The position numbers were made by a program, and so were the translations under genes. Under the pieces are notes generated by a model. That model was not told where the DNA came from and did no database searches. It saw nothing but the letters and a program-made list of their open reading frames with translations. A stretch of 64,000 nt of DNA from Shewanella mangrovi. Lineage in GTDB: Bacteria; Pseudomonadota; Gammaproteobacteria; Enterobacterales; Shewanellaceae. The stretch covers positions 124,001-188,000 of the forward strand of contig NZ_JPEO01000006.1 of assembly GCF_000753795.1 (NCBI RefSeq), read 5' to 3'. Positions 1-8,696 of the stretch are shown piece after piece (within the stretch, counting starts at the first letter, position 1; each line of letters opens with the position of its first letter).

Positions 1-66
1 TGGCTCGGCGGCTACAATTTTCAGTATTGTTGGAGCAGTGGCTTTGCCGCGGGTCAGTTTGTGTGA
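1..66 (+). CDS. Possible 3' end of an unidentified gene
   Basis: Frame 1 is open from the first base to a TGA at 64-66 and would give a C-terminus ending SSGFAAGQFV. It converges on the kinase gene that ends at 97. Only 21 codons are visible, so no family can be assigned and the frame could be open by chance. Confidence 0.25.
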   Translation, partial: WLGGYNFQYCWSSGFAAGQFV

Positions 67-96
67 CTCATCTACCGCGCGGCAAGCCAGCTTGCA

Positions 97-1434
97 TCAA
101 GCGGCGATGGCTTGCTGCGATTGCAGCTCAACGAGGCGCTGACAAATCTCCGCAAAGGTTGGTCGCGCCATCAAATCCTGCCGCAAACACGCTGCCACTA
201 ACGCACTCAACTGCTGTTGAGCATCATCATTAAGCAAGTCACAACGTTCAACCAGTTCTTCCAGCAAACAGCCGAAGGCCCTGACTTCTATACGCGCTAA
301 GAGCGCAGCGAGTTCTGCATCGGAAGTATCGTAAAAGGACGCGGCGCCGTAATCACTCAGCAGGGCATCACCGTCAGCGGTGGTGAGAATATTATGCGCG
401 TACAGATCGCCATGCATCATGCCCTGTTGGTGCAGATGCTGCGCAGCGCTGGCAATCGCAGTGGCGATATTGAGCATCACCGTAGGCGAAAACTGCTGTT
501 CCGGCGCATACACGTCGCGGGTACACGAGGCTAAACTCGGCGGCCCAGCCAAGTTAGCAAAATCACTGGGTATCAGTTGCATCACCAAGCCATCGGTGTT
601 TTCTGGATGCTGCGCTACACGACCAAGCGTTTGCGTCAGCGCAGGATGGTGCCCCGCTTTAATGGTCGATGCCATTTCACACAGCGGCAAACCATCACTG
701 GTCATCGCGCCTTTAAACAGCTTCACCGCCACTGGCGTGGTCGTTGCAGCGCTAGATAAGTCTGCGCGATAAATCAGCCCAGAAGCGCCCTCACCTAGCA
801 GCTCGTTCACCGCCAGTTGTTGCCAGTCGATGGCAGGCAATGGCACGTTCAACGCTTCAGCTTCCAACTGCGCGCTGAGCGGATTGCCGGCATACGCTAA
901 CCACGTCAGACGCGGCAGGGAGAAAAGCCATTCGGGTAGCTGTTCGAGTTGATTGGCGGCAAGGCGAATTAACTCTAACTTGTGACAGTTGGCTAAGGTA
1001 TCCGGCAGACTGACCAACTGATTGCCCGCTAGCATCAGTTTTTGCAGTTCAGCGCAGTCACCAAGATTATCTGGCAGTTGTTGCACACAGTTATCGGTCA
1101 AAATCAGCCAACGCAATTTTGGAGGCAGTGACGCCGCTGGCACATCCATAATCTGATTCGACTTAAAGCCCACCATACTCAGCGATTCACAGCGCCCTAA
1201 CACTTCAGGTAACTTGGTGAAGTTATTTTGCGAGCAAAAGATCACTTTCAGCTTGCTGAGTCTTGGCAAATCATCCGGCAGCGAAGTCAGTGCGTTACCG
1301 CTGAGATCGAGGATTTCCAGTGAATCCGCTAACGAAAAAATCTCCTGTGGAAACTCGGTTAAACCACAAGATAGCGTTAGCCGACGAATCCCTTGCAGCG
1401 CTCCATCGCGCAGTTGTTCAAGTGTGTGCATCAT
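97..1434 (-). CDS. Leucine-rich-repeat protein with C-terminal protein kinase domain
   Basis: A 445-residue two-domain protein. Residues of roughly 15-190 hold about seven leucine-rich repeats (LDLSGNALTSLP, LMLAGNQLVSLP, IRLAANQLEQLP). Residues of about 215-440 form a eukaryotic-like kinase fold with a glycine loop (GEGASG), the VAVKLF lysine, the catalytic HGDLYAHN loop (HGD in place of the usual HRD) and DYG in place of DFG. No signal peptide or membrane segment is visible, so it is probably cytoplasmic. The likely role is Ser/Thr phosphorylation with the repeats choosing the partner; the substrate is unknown. It starts at the first of two adjacent ATGs with a weak ribosome site. It is transcribed alone, downstream of lrgAB on the same strand but separated from it by a strong terminator. 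Confidence 0.85.
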   Translation of the reverse strand: MMHTLEQLRDGALQGIRRLTLSCGLTEFPQEIFSLADSLEILDLSGNALTSLPDDLPRLSKLKVIFCSQNNFTKLPEVLGRCESLSMVGFKSNQIMDVPAASLPPKLRWLILTDNCVQQLPDNLGDCAELQKLMLAGNQLVSLPDTLANCHKLELIRLAANQLEQLPEWLFSLPRLTWLAYAGNPLSAQLEAEALNVPLPAIDWQQLAVNELLGEGASGLIYRADLSSAATTTPVAVKLFKGAMTSDGLPLCEMASTIKAGHHPALTQTLGRVAQHPENTDGLVMQLIPSDFANLAGPPSLASCTRDVYAPEQQFSPTVMLNIATAIASAAQHLHQQGMMHGDLYAHNILTTADGDALLSDYGAASFYDTSDAELAALLARIEVRAFGCLLEELVERCDLLNDDAQQQLSALVAACLRQDLMARPTFAEICQRLVELQSQQAIAA

Positions 1435-1737
1435 TAACTCGATTAAAAAGAAACCCGCTGAAGCAGGCTGCTGACAACAAAACAGCGGCGGCAGTATAAC
1501 TTAATTAGTTCTCAAATTGGGACAGCCACTCACAACACACAGAATTATCAGGCCACACCAATTCGCCGAGCTTGCCGTCAGCAAATTGCAGGCAAAAAAA
1601 AGCCGATGGGGGAACATCGGCTATAAACGCAACATGAAGACCTGAGATACTCTCAGGAAAGTAGGTGCTCGATTGCTCGAGCGTGACCACTAAACTCTGG
1701 GGAAGCCGTGGTCAAAATGGGCACTAACAAAAAAGGG
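1435..1737. other. Intergenic region between the LRR kinase and lrgB
   Basis: About 300 bases with no convincing gene. It holds the lrgAB terminator (1594-1622) and, near 1448-1470, a weaker minus-strand hairpin followed by T residues just ahead of the kinase start. A GTG-started 61-codon frame at 1505-1690 runs straight through the strong terminator and is probably not a gene. Confidence 0.6.
1594..1622 (-). terminator. Rho-independent terminator of lrgAB
   Basis: Read on the minus strand, a perfect 8-bp stem (AGCCGATG / CATCGGCT) with a six-base loop is followed by a run of T. It lies about 115 bases past the lrgB stop codon. Confidence 0.85.
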
Positions 1738-2430
1738 TTAGGAAAAAATCCAAGCAAAGAACGGCGCACAAATCACCATCACAATGCCCGCAAAAATCAT
1801 CGTCAAACTGGCCACCACACCTTCTTGCTGACCAATTTCGGTGGCTTTTGCAGTACCAGAGCCATGCGCACTGGCACCTAACGCCACGCCTCGCCCAAGC
1901 GAAGTGTGGATGCGAAATAATTTCATCAACGGCTCACCAATCACCATGCCGATAATCCCCGTGAGCATCACCATCAAGGCGGTTAACTCAGGGACACCAC
2001 CAAAGGCACTAGTGGCTTGCAATGCAAATGGTGTCGATACCGAACGCACCAATACACTGTGCACTAACTCTTCTGGCAACGGGATCACACGTGTCAGCAG
2101 CCAGGTAGAGGTTAAGCCAAACATCACGCCGGCAATCACGCCGCAGGTAATGGTCAGTGGATACTGACGGATCAATTTACGTTCACGATAAATCGGTACC
2201 GCAAAGGCAATCGTCGCCGGCGCCAATAACGTCACTAACCAATGCGTGTATTCAAAGTAAGTTGGCAGCGGAATTGACAACAGCACCACCAGCAACACCA
2301 CCACAACCGGCGCCAGAATACTCGGCAGCAACCACCAAGTTTTATGGCGTTTATACATAGCTTTCGCGATGTAATAACTGCCAACGGTGATAGCTAAACT
2401 GATCAGCGCTAACAGCGTTGATTGGTTCAT
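1738..2430 (-). CDS. lrgB: LrgB/CidB family membrane protein
   Basis: A 230-residue polytopic inner-membrane protein of the LrgB family, the usual partner of LrgA/CidA holin-like proteins. In other bacteria these pairs affect murein hydrolase activity, autolysis or export of small organic acids. About six to seven hydrophobic segments are visible, and the conserved C-terminal stretch GASAHGSGTAKA is present near residue 190. The ATG at 2430 overlaps the TGA of lrgA (ATGA), so the two are translationally coupled. A divergent LysR gene upstream probably regulates the pair, as CidR does for cid genes; that is inference from position. Confidence 0.9.
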   Translation of the reverse strand: MNQSTLLALISLAITVGSYYIAKAMYKRHKTWWLLPSILAPVVVVLLVVLLSIPLPTYFEYTHWLVTLLAPATIAFAVPIYRERKLIRQYPLTITCGVIAGVMFGLTSTWLLTRVIPLPEELVHSVLVRSVSTPFALQATSAFGGVPELTALMVMLTGIIGMVIGEPLMKLFRIHTSLGRGVALGASAHGSGTAKATEIGQQEGVVASLTMIFAGIVMVICAPFFAWIFS

Positions 2431-2909
2431 TCGCCAGCCTTATCTTTGAGCGCCTGCTGCTCTTTGTTGTGTTTTGCCATCTGCCGTTTCAGGTGCAGCT
2501 TACGCTCGAAGCGGAACACGCGGTCCACCACAAAGCCGGTACCTAACAACACAGAAATCACGCCAAGCACAATCGTCAGCAGGATGTTAAAACCATATTG
2601 TTTTAACAGCGCTTCGTACTTAATCACCGAGATCATTGGCGGAATAAAAAACAGCAATAGATCGCCAATAAACCATGCCGCGCCCACCTGAATCGCCTTT
2701 TCAGGGATAATTTTGAGCGCTAGCGCCAACAGCACCACGGCCAAGCCAAGTACACTACCGGGAATAGGTGAGTGTACTGCTGTTGCCACTGCATGCGCCG
2801 CCCACGCAAATAAGCAGATCACGGCAATTTGCACAATCGCCAGCGAAAGCTGCTTGCTTTGCTGCCGTAAATTGCCAAATCGAGCTGCTGAGTGAGCCAG
2901 TTGCATCAT
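2427..2909 (-). CDS. lrgA: LrgA/CidA family holin-like protein
   Basis: A 160-residue small membrane protein of the CidA/LrgA family, with four hydrophobic segments and the family motif PIPGSVLG in the first third. The start chosen is the first of two adjacent ATGs at 2909-2904. A longer reading would need a TTG at 2936 and adds residues outside the family profile. The C-terminal tail is long and basic (RKLHLKRQMAKHNK), extending past the usual end of the family. It is first in the lrgA-lrgB operon and divergent from the LysR gene at 3006. Confidence 0.88.
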   Translation of the reverse strand: MMQLAHSAARFGNLRQQSKQLSLAIVQIAVICLFAWAAHAVATAVHSPIPGSVLGLAVVLLALALKIIPEKAIQVGAAWFIGDLLLFFIPPMISVIKYEALLKQYGFNILLTIVLGVISVLLGTGFVVDRVFRFERKLHLKRQMAKHNKEQQALKDKAGE

Positions 2910-3005
2910 GGTTCTCGTTAAAAATTGATAGCGCAATTGTAGGGTGCTATTTTAGATAAAAAAAATGAATATTATTAATACAAAGCATTCCAAAGGGTTA
3001 TATTA

Positions 3006-3902
3006 GTGGATCTTAAAGTTATTCGCTACTTTGTTGAAATCGTCGATCACGGTGGCTTTGCCAAGGCGGCGGAGGCGATTCATATCACCCAACCGGCGCT
3101 ATCAAAAGCCATTACCCAACTTGAGGCTGACTTAGATTTAGTGCTGCTGGAGCGCGGTAAACGCGGTAGTCAGTTACGCCCTACAGCTTCTGGCCAAGTG
3201 GTGTATCGCTACGGTAAATCCCTACTGAACACCCGCAGTGAGATGCTCAGCGAATTGGCGGCGCAGCGCAGTCTGCTCACCGGCGAGCTGCATTTAGGTT
3301 TGGCACCGCTTGGCAGCGCCGAACTGTTTACGCCAGTGATCAGTCGCTATCGCAGCTTATATCCCAATATCAAAATGAAGCTGTTGGTGCGTGGCGGCAG
3401 TGAGCAGACTCAGAAGCTGAAAAAGGGCGAAGTGGAACTGGCGACCGGCATTATCTCGCTTGATGATGACTTTGAGGGCTTCTGTATTCGACGCGATCCT
3501 ATGATGGTGGTGCTACCGCAGCAGCATCCGTTTGCGAACCAAGAGCTACTTAGTTTGCAGCAGCTGACCGAAGATCCGCAGATCATCTTTAACGAAGAAT
3601 ATGCGCTGCATGACTTAGTGCTAAATGGCTGCGTGCAGCGTGGTTTTATGCCGAAGATTGTCACCAAAGTAAGTCACCCCGACTTTGGCGTCGCCTTGGT
3701 CGCGGCGGGCACAGGCACTATGATCATGCCGCGCTTTTTAGCGACGCGCCATCAAGTGCCGGGCGTGGTCAATGTACCGCTCAATCCGGCGGATTTGATG
3801 TGGGAGCTATCTATCTACTGGCGCAAAGGGCAAATTCTGTCGTTTGCGGCGCAGGCAATGGTAGAGCTAGTACGAGAGTATCATGTCGATATCAAAGACT
3901 AA
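3006..3902 (+). CDS. LysR-family transcriptional regulator, probably of lrgAB
   Basis: A 298-residue LysR-type regulator. The N-terminal winged helix-turn-helix (FVEIVDHGGFAKAAEAIHI, then TQPALSKAI) is followed by a typical effector-binding domain. Translation appears to begin with GTG at 3006, preceded by AAAGGG. Head-to-head placement with lrgA (about 95 bases between starts) suggests it controls that operon and itself from the shared region; the ligand is unknown. Its end overlaps the DUF72 gene by 20 bases in another frame, so the two are probably cotranscribed. Confidence 0.9.
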   Translation: MDLKVIRYFVEIVDHGGFAKAAEAIHITQPALSKAITQLEADLDLVLLERGKRGSQLRPTASGQVVYRYGKSLLNTRSEMLSELAAQRSLLTGELHLGLAPLGSAELFTPVISRYRSLYPNIKMKLLVRGGSEQTQKLKKGEVELATGIISLDDDFEGFCIRRDPMMVVLPQQHPFANQELLSLQQLTEDPQIIFNEEYALHDLVLNGCVQRGFMPKIVTKVSHPDFGVALVAAGTGTMIMPRFLATRHQVPGVVNVPLNPADLMWELSIYWRKGQILSFAAQAMVELVREYHVDIKD

Positions 3903-4782
3903 CCCAACCACCACGCCGTTATTGCGCTTGGGCATGGCAATGTGGTCATTACCACAGTGGCAACGTTCGCTGTTACAGGCGTGCCCTACGCCAGCCAGTA
4001 GGCTCGCGGCCTACGCTGAAAAGTTTACTACCGTTGAGGGCAACACCAGCTTTTATGCCCTGCCCGATGCCAACACTGTCGCCATGTGGGCCGACAGCGT
4101 ACCGGATAGCTTTCGCTTTACCTTTAAACTGCCAAAGACGGTTACCCATCAGCTCATGCTGCGACATTGCGATACTGAACTAAGCCAATTTTTTCAGCGC
4201 ATGCAGCCACTGCAAGCCCATACCTCAATTTGGAAAATTCAACTGCCCGCTACCTTTGGCCCCGAGTCATTAGTGGTATTAGCCGACTTTTTACCGCGGC
4301 TTCCCGCGGCACTGCAGTTTGCTGTTGAAGTCCGCCATGCGGCATTTTTCGCCAAAGGCGCCGCCGAGCAGCAATTGAACCGCTTACTCATCGACAACGG
4401 CTGTGACCGCATCATCATGGACAGCCGCCCTATTTTTGCCAAACCTGCGGTTACCGAGGTCATGCGTGATGCGCAAACTAAGAAGCCACGAGTGCCAGTG
4501 CATGCCATTGCCACCGCTGAGCAACCTGTGGTGCGCTTTATTGGTGACCTGATACAAGCCAACAACGATACCTTTTTTGCCCCGTGGCTGAGTAAATTGA
4601 GCCAATGGTTAAATGAGGGAAAAACACCGCACCTATTTGTTCACACCCCGGATAATATTCATGCGCCCGAGTTGGCACATCGACTTTATCAGCAGTTACA
4701 ACAACATATCGCGACGCATCTTAGCTGGCAGTTAACCGACTTAATCCCGCTGCAAAATGAGGAGCAACAAAGCCTGTTTTGA
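3883..4782 (+). CDS. DUF72 family protein (YecE-like)
   Basis: A 299-residue protein of the DUF72/YecE family, a TIM-barrel-like fold of unknown biochemical activity. Family hallmarks are the early LGMAMWS, the EGNTSFYALP segment, FRFTFKLPK, QFAVEVRH and the late HTPDN motif. It has no signal peptide and should be cytoplasmic. Its ATG lies inside the 3' end of the LysR gene, implying translational coupling or at least a shared transcript. Function cannot be assigned from the sequence. Confidence 0.88.
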   Translation: MSISKTNPTTTPLLRLGMAMWSLPQWQRSLLQACPTPASRLAAYAEKFTTVEGNTSFYALPDANTVAMWADSVPDSFRFTFKLPKTVTHQLMLRHCDTELSQFFQRMQPLQAHTSIWKIQLPATFGPESLVVLADFLPRLPAALQFAVEVRHAAFFAKGAAEQQLNRLLIDNGCDRIIMDSRPIFAKPAVTEVMRDAQTKKPRVPVHAIATAEQPVVRFIGDLIQANNDTFFAPWLSKLSQWLNEGKTPHLFVHTPDNIHAPELAHRLYQQLQQHIATHLSWQLTDLIPLQNEEQQSLF

Positions 4783-4880
4783 TAACAAAAAAGCACATTG
4801 AAAATAGTGCTTATCCACGGCGCGCGCACTTATTTGCGACTATGCTGAAGTGACCCATCCAATTTGCTTCGGAGCAGATC

Positions 4881-5786
4881 ATGCTTTCGCAGGCACAAGT
4901 GTCGCAGTTGCTGTCGCTACTGCCAGTTCCCACCTTCTTACTTAACGCTCAGGGTGCGTGTTTACAACGCTTCGGCCCGCAGGCGGCCAGCGATTGCGTC
5001 GATGCCTTTCTGCCGCAAGACACGATTGCGAAAGTCTACCGCGCAGAAAAAGCCCAATGGCTGATAAGTCAGTTGCAAGCGGCGCTGGCGGCGAATGCCC
5101 CGTTGGAAGTAGAGTTCTCTATCAGTCAGCATGATCGGTTGCAGCCTCATCCAGACAGCAGCGACAAACGTTGGTTTAGCGCCAACCTGCAAGCGTTGGA
5201 TTTTAGTGTGCACGGTGAAAACTTAGTGCTGCTGATGCTGCACGACATTAGTCATTATCAGCAACAGGTACAGAAGTGGGCGTTTTATGACGAAGTGGAT
5301 CTGCTGTCGCACCTCTATAGCCAACGCCGCATGAGTAAAGAACTCTCCGCGCACTTTAGCCTGTATCACCGCCATCATGCGCCATGCAGCTTAGTGCTGT
5401 TTGAATTGGACTGCTTTGACGAACTGCAACAGCAATGCGGTCACAACCTTAGCGACAATATTATTGAATTAGTGGGGAAGATTTGCGTGAGCGCGATTCG
5501 TCAGGAAGACCGGGCGTTTCGCTATCATCACAATGGCTTTGTGATTTTAATGCCGCATACCGATACCGAACATGCATGGGGGCTTATCGACCGGCTGCGT
5601 AAAGCGTTGCATCTGCAGCTATTAGAGATGGATTTGCCCCAAGCGTGCACCTCTATCAGCGGTGGTTTGAGCCAATTTCATCATAACGACCAACGCTATA
5701 TGGAAGTGCTTAACCGAGCAGACACGGGCCTGCTGCACGCCAAAGAGTTGGGGCGCAATCGTATCTGTTTGGAACATCTGCATTGA
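4881..5786 (+). CDS. PAS-like protein with degenerate GGDEF domain
   Basis: A 301-residue protein preceded by GGAG seven bases upstream of its ATG. Residues of about 10-130 look like a PAS-type sensor domain. The remainder aligns with a GGDEF domain (FYDEVDLLSHLYSQRR, SLVLFELDCFDEL, and the late ISGGLSQF and ADTGLLHAKELGRNR). The active-site motif itself is lost: where GG(D/E)EF is expected, residues 216-220 are HHNGF, and the metal/substrate Asp-Asn pair upstream is also altered. It is therefore unlikely to make c-di-GMP; such proteins can act as effectors or scaffolds. It stands alone and ends in a bidirectional terminator. Confidence 0.82.
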   Translation: MLSQAQVSQLLSLLPVPTFLLNAQGACLQRFGPQAASDCVDAFLPQDTIAKVYRAEKAQWLISQLQAALAANAPLEVEFSISQHDRLQPHPDSSDKRWFSANLQALDFSVHGENLVLLMLHDISHYQQQVQKWAFYDEVDLLSHLYSQRRMSKELSAHFSLYHRHHAPCSLVLFELDCFDELQQQCGHNLSDNIIELVGKICVSAIRQEDRAFRYHHNGFVILMPHTDTEHAWGLIDRLRKALHLQLLEMDLPQACTSISGGLSQFHHNDQRYMEVLNRADTGLLHAKELGRNRICLEHLH

Positions 5787-5821
5787 GGTCAACGACTCTT
5801 ATCACGACAGATTCAGATATA

Positions 5822-5848
5822 AAAAAACCGGTCATTTGACCGGTTTTT
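5822..5848. terminator. Bidirectional terminator between the GGDEF gene and lysS
   Basis: An inverted repeat (CCGGTCA / TGACCGG) flanked by A and T runs on both sides serves the two convergent genes. Confidence 0.88.
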
Positions 5849-5865
5849 CTTTAGTTCACTGCAAC

Positions 5866-7368
5866 TTATTGCGCTTGTGGACGCATCGCTGGGAACAGAA
5901 TCACGTCACGGATGGTGTGGCTGTTGGTGAACAGCATCACCAGACGGTCAATACCGATACCTTGACCCGCGGTTGGTGGCAAACCGTGTTCCAGCGCAGT
6001 GATGTAGTCTGCATCGTAGAACATGGCTTCATCATCACCCGCGTCTTTAGCGGCAACCTGTGCTTTAAAGCGGCTGTCTTGGTCTTCAGCATCGTTCAAC
6101 TCGCTAAAGCCGTTCGCTACTTCACGACCACCGATGAAGAATTCAAAACGATCGGTGATGAATTCATTGTCATCGTTACGACGCGCCAGCGGTGAAATAT
6201 CTGCTGGGTAGCCAGTGATGAAGGTCGGTTGCATCAGCTTAGGCTCTGCAGTTTCACCGAAGATCTCTTCCAGCAGTTGACCACAAGTCCAGAAGCTTTC
6301 GATTTCCAAACCGACTTCTTTACCCAAAGTGCGCATGAAATCCAAATCTTTCACCTGTTCGTAGGTCATCGCTTGGATTTTGGCATTGTTTGGATTGTAG
6401 TGTTGAATCGCTTCCAACATGCTCATACGGGCGTATGGGCCGCCGAAATCAATCACATCTTCACCGTATGGCAGCTTAGTGTCGCCCGTCAGTTTCAGAG
6501 CGATAGATGACAGCATCTCTTCAGTCAGATCCATCAGGTCTTTGTAGTCAGCATACGCCATATAGAATTCCATCATGGTGAATTCTGGGTTATGACGTGG
6601 CGACAAACCTTCGTTACGGAAGTTACGGTTGATTTCAAACACACGCTCAAAACCGCCAACTACCAAACGCTTCAGGTACAGTTCTGGCGCAATACGCAGG
6701 TACATATCAATATCCAGCGCATTGTGGTGAGTGATAAATGGACGTGCTGAAGCACCACCTGGGATGACGTGCATCATCGGGGTTTCAACTTCCATAAACT
6801 CTTTGCTTTCCATAAAGCTACGGATAGCACCAACCACTTGTGAACGCATTTTGAAAGCGTTGCGTGATTCTTCGTTGACGATCAAGTCAACATAACGCTG
6901 ACGATAACGCATCTCTTGGTCAGTCAGACCGTGGAATTTTTCTGGTAGTGGACGCAGTGCTTTGGTCAGCAACTGGTACTCTTCCATGTTGACGTACAGC
7001 TCGCCTTTACCAGACAAGTGCAGTTGGCCTTTAACACCGATGATGTCACCGATATCCAAGCCTTTATAGTTTTCTTTCAGCTCAGCTTGTACCGCTTTGT
7101 CGGCATAAGCTTGAATGCGGCCAGACACATCTTGCAGTACCAAGAATGGACCACGTTTTGCCATAACACGGCCAGCAATCGCTGCGGTGAAGCCCAGAGA
7201 CGCAATCTCTTCCTTGCTCTTATCGCCAAATTCAGCTTGCAGCTCAGCAGCCTTATGGGTGCGGCGAAAAGTGTTAGGGTGACCGTTAGCCGGACTGCTA
7301 GTGCGGATTTGATCCAGCTTAGCGCGACGTTCCGCGATCAGTTTGTTTTCATCCAAATGTTCAGTCAT
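5866..7368 (-). CDS. lysS: Lysyl-tRNA synthetase (class II)
   Basis: A 500-residue class II lysyl-tRNA synthetase that charges tRNA-Lys in the cytoplasm. The N-terminal OB-fold anticodon-binding domain (about residues 60-160; [15 protein letters not shown]) precedes the catalytic core, with motif 1 ([10 protein letters not shown]), motif 2 ([20 protein letters not shown]) and motif 3 ([12 protein letters not shown]). Length matches the family. It starts 17 bases after the prfB stop, reproducing the widely conserved prfB-lysS operon. Confidence 0.98.
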   Translation of the reverse strand: MTEHLDENKLIAERRAKLDQIRTSSPANGHPNTFRRTHKAAELQAEFGDKSKEEIASLGFTAAIAGRVMAKRGPFLVLQDVSGRIQAYADKAVQAELKENYKGLDIGDIIGVKGQLHLSGKGELYVNMEEYQLLTKALRPLPEKFHGLTDQEMRYRQRYVDLIVNEESRNAFKMRSQVVGAIRSFMESKEFMEVETPMMHVIPGGASARPFITHHNALDIDMYLRIAPELYLKRLVVGGFERVFEINRNFRNEGLSPRHNPEFTMMEFYMAYADYKDLMDLTEEMLSSIALKLTGDTKLPYGEDVIDFGGPYARMSMLEAIQHYNPNNAKIQAMTYEQVKDLDFMRTLGKEVGLEIESFWTCGQLLEEIFGETAEPKLMQPTFITGYPADISPLARRNDDNEFITDRFEFFIGGREVANGFSELNDAEDQDSRFKAQVAAKDAGDDEAMFYDADYITALEHGLPPTAGQGIGIDRLVMLFTNSHTIRDVILFPAMRPQAQ

Positions 7369-7385
7369 TTTCAGCGTCTTCTCTG

Positions 7386-8484
7386 TTACAGCCCTGATTT
7401 GAGGCTGGCTTCAATAAACTTGTCTAAATCACCGTCAAGAACGGCTTGTGTGTTGCGGGTTTCGACACTGGTGCGCAAATCTTTAATGCGCGAATCGTCC
7501 AGTACGTAAGAACGGATCTGGCTACCCCAGCCGATATCCGACTTTTGATCTTCCGCCGCTTGCTTCTCAGCGTTCTGCTTCTTCAGTTCCAGCTCGTATA
7601 ACTTCGCTTTCAACTGCTTCATCGCGGTATCTTTGTTTTTGTGCTGCGAACGGTCATTCTGACACTGCACCACAGTATTGGTTGGCACGTGGGTAATACG
7701 TACTGCTGATTCAGTACGGTTAACGTGCTGACCACCCGCGCCGGAAGCACGGTATACGTCGATACGCAGATCGGCAGGATTGATATCGATGTCGATAGAA
7801 TCGTCAATTTCAGGGTAAACGAACACTGAGCAGAACGAGGTATGACGACGACCACCTGAGTCAAACGGTGACTTACGCACTAAGCGGTGCACGCCAGTTT
7901 CTGTGCGCAACCAACCGTAAGCATATTCACCGGTGAACTTGATCGTGGCACTCTTGATACCGGCCACATCACCGTCGGATACTTCGATAAGTTCTGGGCT
8001 ATAGCCATGGTCTTCGCCCCAACGCAAATACATGCGCAGCACCATGTTGGCCCAGTCTTGCGCCTCAGTACCGCCTGACCCCGATTGAATATCGAGGTAG
8101 CAATCAGACGCGTCACTATCACCGGAGAACATACGACGAAACTCCAGCTCAGCTAGACGTTTCTCGAGTTCTTCCAGTTCACTGCTGGTTTCGTTAAAGG
8201 TGTCTTCGTCTTCTTCCTCAACCGCCAGCTCCAGCAAACCTTCCACGTCTTCAAGACCGGATTCTAAGTCGTCGATAGTTTCGACCACGGTTTCCAGTGC
8301 AACGCGTTCTTTGCCTAGCGATTGGGCACGTTCAGGATTATTCCAAACCTCAGAGCCTTCAAGCTCTCTGACTACTTCTTCGAGACGCTCTTTCTTGGCG
8401 TCGTAGTCAAAGATACCCCCTCAGGAGTTCTGTGCGCTCAGCCAGCTCCTTGATTTTGTTTTTGACAGGATTCACTTCAAACAT
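7386..8484 (-). CDS. prfB: Peptide chain release factor 2, programmed +1 frameshift
   Basis: Release factor 2 (about 365 residues) terminates translation at UAA and UGA. The SPF stop-recognition motif ([11 protein letters not shown]) and GGQ peptidyl-hydrolysis motif ([10 protein letters not shown]) are both present. Translation starts at the ATG at 8484. The first 25 codons are followed by an in-frame TGA at 8409-8407, and the remainder lies in the +1 frame. The intact upstream signal (feature at 8406-8421) shows this is the autoregulatory frameshift, not a defect. The main frame therefore appears to begin at 8288 or earlier without a normal start. Cotranscribed with lysS. Confidence 0.97.
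8406..8421 (-). promoter_or_regulatory. prfB: prfB programmed +1 frameshift site
   Basis: Read on the minus strand: AGGGGG TAT CTT TGA C. The internal Shine-Dalgarno-like AGGGGG, the slippery CTT codon and the TGA stop occupy the same spacing as in E. coli prfB. Low RF2 slows termination at TGA and favours the shift to GAC, giving autoregulation. Confidence 0.95.
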
Positions 8485-8650
8485 GTGATTTCAATTACTC
8501 GATTGGAATGTAACTTACGGAATTATGCAAACGCCGGATTTTAACTCAAAGGCGTGTCAAAACCTATGCCACGGCTAAATTTAAATCGAAAAAAGCCACA
8601 GTTAATGGCAAAACACGGGATGGAAACGCACAAGTGCTTATTAAGGCATA

Positions 8651-8674
8651 AAAAAACGGCGCTCAAGAGCGCCG
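8651..8674 (-). terminator. Terminator after the Cache chemoreceptor gene
   Basis: On the minus strand an 8-bp GC-rich stem (CGGCGCTC / GAGCGCCG) is followed by six T residues, 22 bases past the stop of the chemoreceptor gene. Confidence 0.88.
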
Positions 8675-8696
8675 CTTATCAGGATGAATTAACTGC

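Noticed and set aside
1505..1690. 61-codon frame on the minus strand downstream of lrgB
   Set aside because: It has a GTG start without a ribosome site and contains the strong lrgAB terminator in its middle.
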